From Mrakia gelida (taxonomy: Eukaryota; Basidiomycota; Tremellomycetes; Cystofilobasidiales; Mrakiaceae), in assembly GCA_024345305.1 (NCBI GenBank), contig BRON01000003.1, positions 682,001-746,000 of the forward strand: DNA of 64,000 nucleotides, written 5' to 3'. The first letter of the stretch is position 1. Each line of letters begins with the position of its first letter. Positions 58,191 through 64,000 of the stretch are shown here, piece by piece. Both the position numbers and the translations under genes were made by a program. Below the pieces are notes generated by a model. It was not told where the DNA came from, did not search any database, and saw only the letters and a list, made by a program, of their open reading frames with translations.

Positions 58191-60149
58191 GATGCCCTCC
58201 CCCGACGAAGCAGGACCTTCAACCTCCAAACGAGCTCGAATCGAGAACTCTCTCCCTCCCTCCCTCAAAGATCCTCGAAGTACTGGCTTTCGGATGGGAA
58301 CGTCATTCTCTCCGTCGGGTCTACTCTCTACAAGGTACGTCCATCTCACTTGGTCTCTCGGACGAGGCGGGATGAGAACGAGGGAGGGGAAGTCGAGGAA
58401 GGAGTCGAAGCTCACACCGCTCTCCTCCTTCCTCCCTTTCGTTTTCTTTCTCCTTCCTCCAGGTCCACAAGTCCGTCCTCCTGAGATCCTCAGTAATATT
58501 CGCCGACATGTTTGCTATCGGATCGGATCACAACTCGGTCGCAAGAAACGACGAGGGAGATGGAGAACTGCCGACTTGTCGACTCGAGGATCGGGAGGGG
58601 GATTGGGACGTGCTTCTTTCGTTTCTCTACGATACTCAGTGAGCCCGCCTTTATTCTTCTTCACATAGATCGATCAGCGCCCTGTGTCTCCTCGTTCTGA
58701 CATCTTCTCTCGCTCGACTGCGCTTGCAGAGCCTTCTCGAATCAGTCCCTCGCCCTCGTCGAAATCCGAGCTCTCGTACGTTGCTTTACGTCCCTCTCGG
58801 ATCCCAGCCGTTCCTGTAACTCTGATTCTCTTTGCCTCTCACAGATGACTCTCGGCAAGAAGTACGAGTTCGAACACCTCGTCTCCTGGGCCACGGAAAC
58901 CTTCGAGGGGATGTGCTCCGAGCTTCTCGAACGCGACGGTGCCGAGGATAAGCTAGCTCGTCGAGCCCTCTGGATGCACCCACCTACGAAGGAGATCTAC
59001 GACGAGGATCATCAATAGTGAGCCATTTTCCTCATCTCCTGCCTTCGGGAAGGACGAGTCGGCTTGAGCGAGAGAAAGCGACGTCGAACGAGACTCACGC
59101 GTCTGGTTCCTTCTCCTCGTTTGATCATTTCAGCCTCCTCTACCCCCTCATCGAAGACTTCCCCGACGTCCCAGGCTGGTCTCGCTTTCTGGTTGCTCTC
59201 CTCGAGATGGCGAGAGCTCAATCTCCCAAGTGGGTTGGAAGGATTCTGTACGAGATGTCGGTCGAGAGCTTCCCTTCGTTCAAGCTGTTGATGGAGTGGT
59301 CGAAGCCGACGGCCAAGCGAGGAGCTACGATGATCAAGTACGACTGGGATCCTGTGTTGGCGACCAGCGACAGTGAGTTATACGTCTCGTTTCTTCTTGC
59401 GGCGCGCGTCGAGGGAGGATCGACGCGTCTCCGGATCGAGAGCTGACTTTGATTCCTCTCTCCTCCCCTTTGCCAAACCATCGATTCATTCCTCTTGAAC
59501 TCCCTCCCTTCTTCACCACGCTCTCTTCTCTTCTCTTCCAATCCAGTCATCTCCATCGTCCGAGGCGCAACCCGTCTCCGAGAACTCGAACTCAACTTCC
59601 GAACCATCGCCTTCTTCCCTGCCACTCTCTCTCCAGCCCTCGCTGCCGTCGCCAAATCCTCATACCACAGTCCAGACTGCCGTCGGGAAGTCCGTTTCAA
59701 AGATGGGAACGGGCTCGTCGCGTTCCAGGACGGGAAGGATCGACTCTCCCTTCGTCGCCAGGTCGCGGAACTCAAGGCTGAGGCGATCGCAAGGCTGAAG
59801 GTCTACAGGAATCGTCGGGGCGTACCTTGCTGTGTGATTTGTGTGTATGATCCTATGGAGAAACTGCTTGCGTTGGAGGATCATGTGAGTTGTCTGGTTC
59901 CCTCGTCGTCTCTCTCCTCCTTCTCTACAGCCCTCTCCTGGTATACTATTCATCTTCTATCCGAAGGACCTGGACTGACACCTTTTCCCATCACCGTCCT
60001 CCCCCCTATTTTTGCTTCGAAACGAACGACACGTACCTACTCAGATCAACAAGAACCTGCTCGAGTTCTTCCTCGCGGACGAAGTTCCTTCGTTCGAAGC
60101 AGGGTTCCAACACGACTCGAAGTTCGATCCCTTTAGCCTAACTTACTAG
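58191..60149 (+). CDS. BTB/POZ domain protein with apparent frameshift near the N-terminus
   Basis: The ATG at 58191 gives a typical N-terminus (MPSPDEAGPSTSKRARIENS). The BTB core KYWLSDGNVILSVGSTLYK, then VHKSVLLRSSVIFADMF, is in another frame beginning near 58275, with no GT donor between. A one-base change in the CCCTCCCTCCCTC tract would reconcile them, so I suspect an assembly indel or a recent lesion. Downstream exons are clean: DWDVLLSFLYDT, AFSNQSLALVEIRAL, MTLGKKYEFEHLVSWATETF, LLYPLIEDFPDVPGWSRFLV, IVRGATRLRELELNFRTIAF, VPCCVICVYDPMEKLLALED, ending SKFDPFSLTY. It resembles the large basidiomycete BTB family with a helical C-terminal region; such proteins may be Cul3 adaptors. Target unknown. 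Confidence 0.7.
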
Positions 60150-60399
60150 CTCAACTTGCTGTCTTCCGATCTTCTACGATGACTCTCCCTGATCTGCCTG
60201 AGAGTCGAACCCGTCTCGAACTCGAACGCGTCGGTTCTCGCTCTCCTCGCTTTCAGTGCTCGCCCTTCTCGTCGGGAAGAGAAAAAAAGGCGACTGACAG
60301 TGAAAGAAGTATCGTGAGGTCATCAAAGAGTATTGCGTGCGCGAAACCGAACGAAGAAGAGAGATAGTAAATGAACGAAGCAAAGCAACTCGACGCGTT

Positions 60400-63300
60400 T
60401 CAATCCGCACCTCCACCTTCCTCTTCCTCCCCACCAAAGCTCGCTGAGCTCCTCGTCTTCCTCTTCGAAGTGCTCGAAGGCCCACCCACCACCTTCCCTC
60501 CCGAGTACTCTCCCCCATCAGAAACCTCCTCCTCCTCCTCCGTCGTTTCGAGCTCATCGTCCAACTCCATCTCCTCCTCCTCCTCTTTCTCATCATCATC
60601 CCACAACCTCCTCCTCTTCTTCCCCTTCCCCTTCCCCTTCCCAGCACCTCTCTTCATCTTCTTCTTCTTCCTCTCCTCCCTCTCCACCCTCCTCCCCTCC
60701 CTCTCCTTCGCCAAACTCGTCCTCTTGCTCATCTCCCTCCCCCCACTATCGCACCGCGTGTTCCCCAGCCTCCCACCCAAGCACGTCTTCGACTCCTCCT
60801 CCCTCCCTTGGAACAAGCACCGCAAGCACTGGCTCGGGTAGGCGAGCTGAACGACCTTGGGATCTCCTCCTGTGCAGCGATGATGGGCTTGACGACCTGG
60901 GCAGACGGCAGCAACGAGATCGCGGCCGAAGGTGAGGCAGGAGTGGCAGAAGGGTTTGTTGGTGGTGTTGTTGGTGGGCTTGACGCTCGAGGCAGAGGCG
61001 GCAGAGAGACGAGGTTTGGGAGGAGCGAAGGCGAGAGGTGGTGGTGCAGGTGGAGCGGAGGGTTTGGAGTTGAGGAGGGAGGAGACTTCGGCTGCCCAGG
61101 AGGAGGTTACTGCGAGGTTGGAGCGGGAGAGAGGGTTTCGGGAGGAGGAGCTGCTAGGTGGGTTGGAGGGTCGAAGAGGTTGTCGATTGGAGTTGGAGGG
61201 ACCAGCGATGGGGATTCTTGAGCTCGACGCGACGGGCGAAGACGCGTCCTTCCCTCGTCCTTCAACTTCCGCCGCCGATGGGACTGCCTCATCGTCTCTC
61301 CTCTCCTCCTTCTTGATCCATCTCCCTTCGGACGTCCTCGCCAGGGAAGTCGCCATGAACTTCGGATTCAACTCCTTCGCCTTCTTCTCCAGCTCCCTCC
61401 TCTCAGCCAGCTTCCTCTCCCTCTCAACGTTCTTCATCCTCCTCCTCTTCTGCGCGTCCCTCGTCGCAGCCTCCAGGACTGACTCCCTCGACTTGACGAC
61501 CTGTCTCGAAGGAGCGTAGACGACTCCTCCTTCCGGAAGCTCGACGTCCTCGTTGAAGGTGGGGAGATGACGGTCGACGGGAGGGTGGACGGGGTCGTAA
61601 TCTCGAGGGAGGTTGAAGAGGATGTGAGGAGAGATGGAGGTCCAAGAGGAGGTTCCGTATCGGACGTTGGGAGCATAGATGTCTTTGAGTTTGAGAATAG
61701 GAAGGTCGGTGATCTTGGGAAGCTCGTCGTGATGCCAGTGGATGGTTGGGAAACCTGCGACGGTCGGTCGATCGGGGAGGATGGGTTCGAAGTCGGCGTT
61801 GGAATGGGAGGGGGGAGGAGCCGCTGGTGGAGGAGAAGGGGGCCATTGGAGTCGAGCGGCGCGTTTCTGAATCTTCTTGGGAGGACGGGGGGAGGGAGGT
61901 CGCGGTGCTGGAGGCGAGGATGGCGTCGACTGAGCTGGTTCGTTATCTTCCTCTTCGTCGTCGTCGCTGACGGCTCGAGCACGTTTGGGAGGAGGAGGTG
62001 GGCTCTGGATCTCTCGCTCCTTCCCTTTCCTGCTGGGTCCGAGGCGTTCGACCCTCGTCTCCTCCCTCGCGTCCTCCCTCGCGTCCTCCTCCGCTTCCGA
62101 CGACTCGACGACCCTCGACGCTCGGGCGGTTTCCGACGGCCTTGACGCTCTGATCGGGACCTCTCGTTCCTTCCCTTTCCTGCTGGGTCTCGGCGGCGGC
62201 TGCTCCTCCTGCTCGTCCTCCGATGCTGAGGACTGGACGATCTCCATCGGCTCCGAGACTTCCATCGATTCGACGACCGGCGACGGCTCCTCCACTACTT
62301 CCTTTACCAACGCGAATTCCTCCTCCAAGGCTCCCTCCTCTTGACGAGGACTCCTGACCCTAGGATGAAAGCTGGTCGCAGAGATCTCCTCGATATCCGA
62401 GCTGTCGTCCTCGTCCTCGTCCATGTCGTTCCCAGACTCGACGTCCGTTCTACCATACACCGACTCTCGATCCGTGTCTCCTCCGTAGACGGTCACCTCG
62501 CCGATTCCAGAGAAGTCGTCCTCCTCGTCGACGAAGTCTGCCATGAGGATCGCGTTCTCGGCGAGGAAGGCTTTGAGATCTGCTGGATCGATTTGAGGGC
62601 GTTGACGAGCGGCGAAGAAGCCTTCCGAGGGTGTGAGGGAGGGTTGACGAGATGGTTGACGAGAGGGTTGGCGAGAGGGCTGGCGAGAGGGTTGACGTGA
62701 TGGTTGGCGAGAGTTGTGGCGAGATGTGGAAGGTCCGACGCTTCCTCTTCGAACTGATACTGATCGACTCCTCTTCCTGCTCGTGGTGGGCTGCTCCTGC
62801 TGAGGCTGATCCTGCTCGTCCTCGTCTCCTCCCTCCTCATCATCGTCTCCCTCATCCTCATCCTCAACCTCGACATCCTCGTCCCCACCAATCAAGAACC
62901 CCGAGAAGAACCCGAACCTCCTCGTCCCCTTCATCTTCTTCAACTTCCCTCGATCTCTCACGAGCTTCCCCGTTCTCAGATCGATCTCGTCGTCCTCGTC
63001 GGCGGGGAGATCCTTGTACCGATGAACGATGTCCTCCCACGTCGTGAGGAGTCGAACGGAGTTGGCGTAGCGTTGACGAGAGAGCTCTTTATCGCTCATG
63101 GCCAGAGCTTCTGGAGCGGCGGAGCCAGAGCGGGAGGTGGGTCGAGAGTTGGTGGTGGGAGCGGGAGGAGGGGAGTAGCAGGTGATTTCGTCGTCGGATT
63201 CGGAGTTGGGGTGGGAGGGAGTCTGGAAAGGCAAGGCGGACGGACAGACGCGTCAGTTGAGGTCGACGAAGGAGGACTAGAGCGAGGGCGAGAATGGAGA

Positions 63301-64000
63301 CTCACAGGTCGTCGTTGAGTGGCCTTCGAGGATTCGGCATCTCCAGGACCATCGACCGTTCGAGAGACGGATCGCTTGGGGGCTGAAGGAGGCACGCTGG
63401 CTCGGCCTGGCGTTCGAGGAGCGACGAGAAGGAAGGGATCGTCCGGGTCTTCGTCGTTCTCGTCGTCCAGCGTCGAGAGCGGAAGAGCAGAAGCGACGGG
63501 TGTAGCGGAGAGAGCCTGAGAAACATGGGCAGGAGTCAGCGATGTGCTTCTTCCGCCAGCGGAGAAAGAGGGGAAAAGAAGACTCACTCCTCGGCGTCGA
63601 GTCGACTTCGAAGACTCCGCGTCCTGAGGACCGTCGACTCGCCTCGAGTCGGTGGTTTCGGGACCAGGTACAGACTGGTAGAGACCGAAGACATGAGCGG
63701 ATACGTCAGCATAGTGGTCGGGCAGAGATGTAACTCCCCGAGTGCAGAGAAAAGTGAGCAAACGAACCTGTTGAACGTGTGGCTCCTCTTCGATCGTCAA
63801 AACCTCGTTCTCGGTGACAATCACATCACCAGCCGGTCTCGAAGCATCAATCTCCCCATGCTCCTTGTCTTCATCTCCAGCGTGGGAGTCAGGAACGACG
63901 GACGAGTTCTCGAGCTGCAAAACGAACGAAACGAGCAACAGCAACGACGCGTCAGTTCTCCGAGCTCGCATCACCCCCTCCTCCGGCTCGAAAAGAACAG
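60400..64000 (-). CDS. SCM3: CENP-A histone chaperone Scm3 (HJURP), 5' partial
   Basis: The start lies beyond the right edge. Exons visible include those at about 63770-63913, 63600-63675, 63306-63516 and the long terminal exon 60400 to about 63225. The Scm3 signature sits at about 62930-63060: RYANSVRLLTTWEDIVHRYK, then DEIDLRTGKLVRDRGKLKKM, close to the family's DEIDL.TGEIV.D.GHL. Scm3 delivers CENP-A/H4 to centromeres. The rest is long and mostly disordered and acidic, with a QPSR repeat (62640-62720). A C-terminal Cys/His cluster (FCHSCLTFG, CPGRQAHHRC, CLRCLF, CLGG, RCDSG; about 60760-60960) looks like a zinc-binding domain, then basic KGKGKKRRR and acidic tail. Much larger than yeast Scm3 (about 220 aa). 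Confidence 0.72.
62640..62720 (-). repeat. In-frame 12-bp tandem repeat encoding SRQP units
   Basis: About six or seven tandem 12-nt units within the SCM3 exon encode repeated S-R-Q-P on the minus strand, with third-base variation between units. Such repeats expand and contract readily, so length probably varies between strains. Confidence 0.85.

Noticed and set aside
60371..62145. Plus-strand frames rich in Ser/Leu and Gly
   Set aside because: Antisense shadows of the low-complexity SCM3 exon.
62640..62720. Direct repeats resembling a CRISPR array
   Set aside because: A 12-nt in-frame coding tandem repeat without spacers, inside a eukaryotic exon.
1..64000. Transposons, viral integrations or biosynthetic clusters
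   Set aside because: I found no transposase, reverse transcriptase, integrase, capsid, polyketide synthase or NRPS motifs, and no terminal repeats apart from the tRNA inverted repeat.

Overview
The window is about 64 kb of a compact, GC-rich, intron-dense fungal nuclear genome. The introns are short (mostly about 50-110 nt). Donors are GTGAGT, GTACGT, GTTCGT or GTCAGT, and a CTGAC or CTAAC branch site sits close to the acceptor. The gene content (NEEE-filter Cch1, cytochrome b5-fused delta-9 desaturase, Scm3, Bzz1, MYND and BTB proteins) fits a basidiomycete yeast, most likely Pucciniomycotina/Microbotryomycetes of the Rhodotorula/Sporobolomyces kind. The genus is inferred, not shown.

Layout, left to right. 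1-10.4 kb: 3' part of an FMP30/NAPE-PLD-like hydrolase, an orphan protein (paralogue A), the TORC1 GTPase Gtr1, exosome subunit Rrp46, a putative mitochondrial protein of unknown family, and paralogue B of the orphan family. 10.9-20.6 kb: the calcium channel CCH1 with several dozen exons. 20.7-27.1 kb: small metabolic or accessory genes (DUF1348/NTF2-like, DUF3074 START-like, GFA-type zinc protein, pyridoxamine-phosphate-oxidase-like flavoprotein, HpcH/HpaI aldolase). 27.3-35.3 kb: RAD50, bracketed by a 173-bp inverted repeat, each arm carrying a tRNA-Arg(CCT). 36.5-39.3 kb: OLE1-type desaturase. 39.7-46.2 kb: two MYND zinc-finger paralogues around an RNase III-like gene and a DOPA-dioxygenase-like gene. 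46.7-53.1 kb: mitochondrial phosphate carrier MIR1 and F-BAR/C1/SH3 protein BZZ1. 53.4-58.0 kb: a tail-to-tail pair of PNKP-type 3'-phosphatase paralogues that both lack the catalytic aspartates. 58.2-64 kb: a BTB protein with an apparent frameshift, and the CENP-A chaperone SCM3, which runs off the right edge.

There is no operon logic, as expected for a eukaryote. The links between genes are local duplications (orphan pair, MYND pair, pseudo-PNKP pair, tRNA inverted repeat) and several short divergent promoters. Several genes need very small exons (5-12 nt). The palindrome GACGCGTC recurs about 35 times, mostly in introns and spacers. The best leads are the paired pseudo-PNKPs, the tRNA inverted repeat around RAD50, and the uncharacterised divergent paralogue pair.

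Exon joins were made by eye from splice signals and reading frame, so individual boundaries may be off by a few bases. Family names rest on motif recognition; no database search was run.
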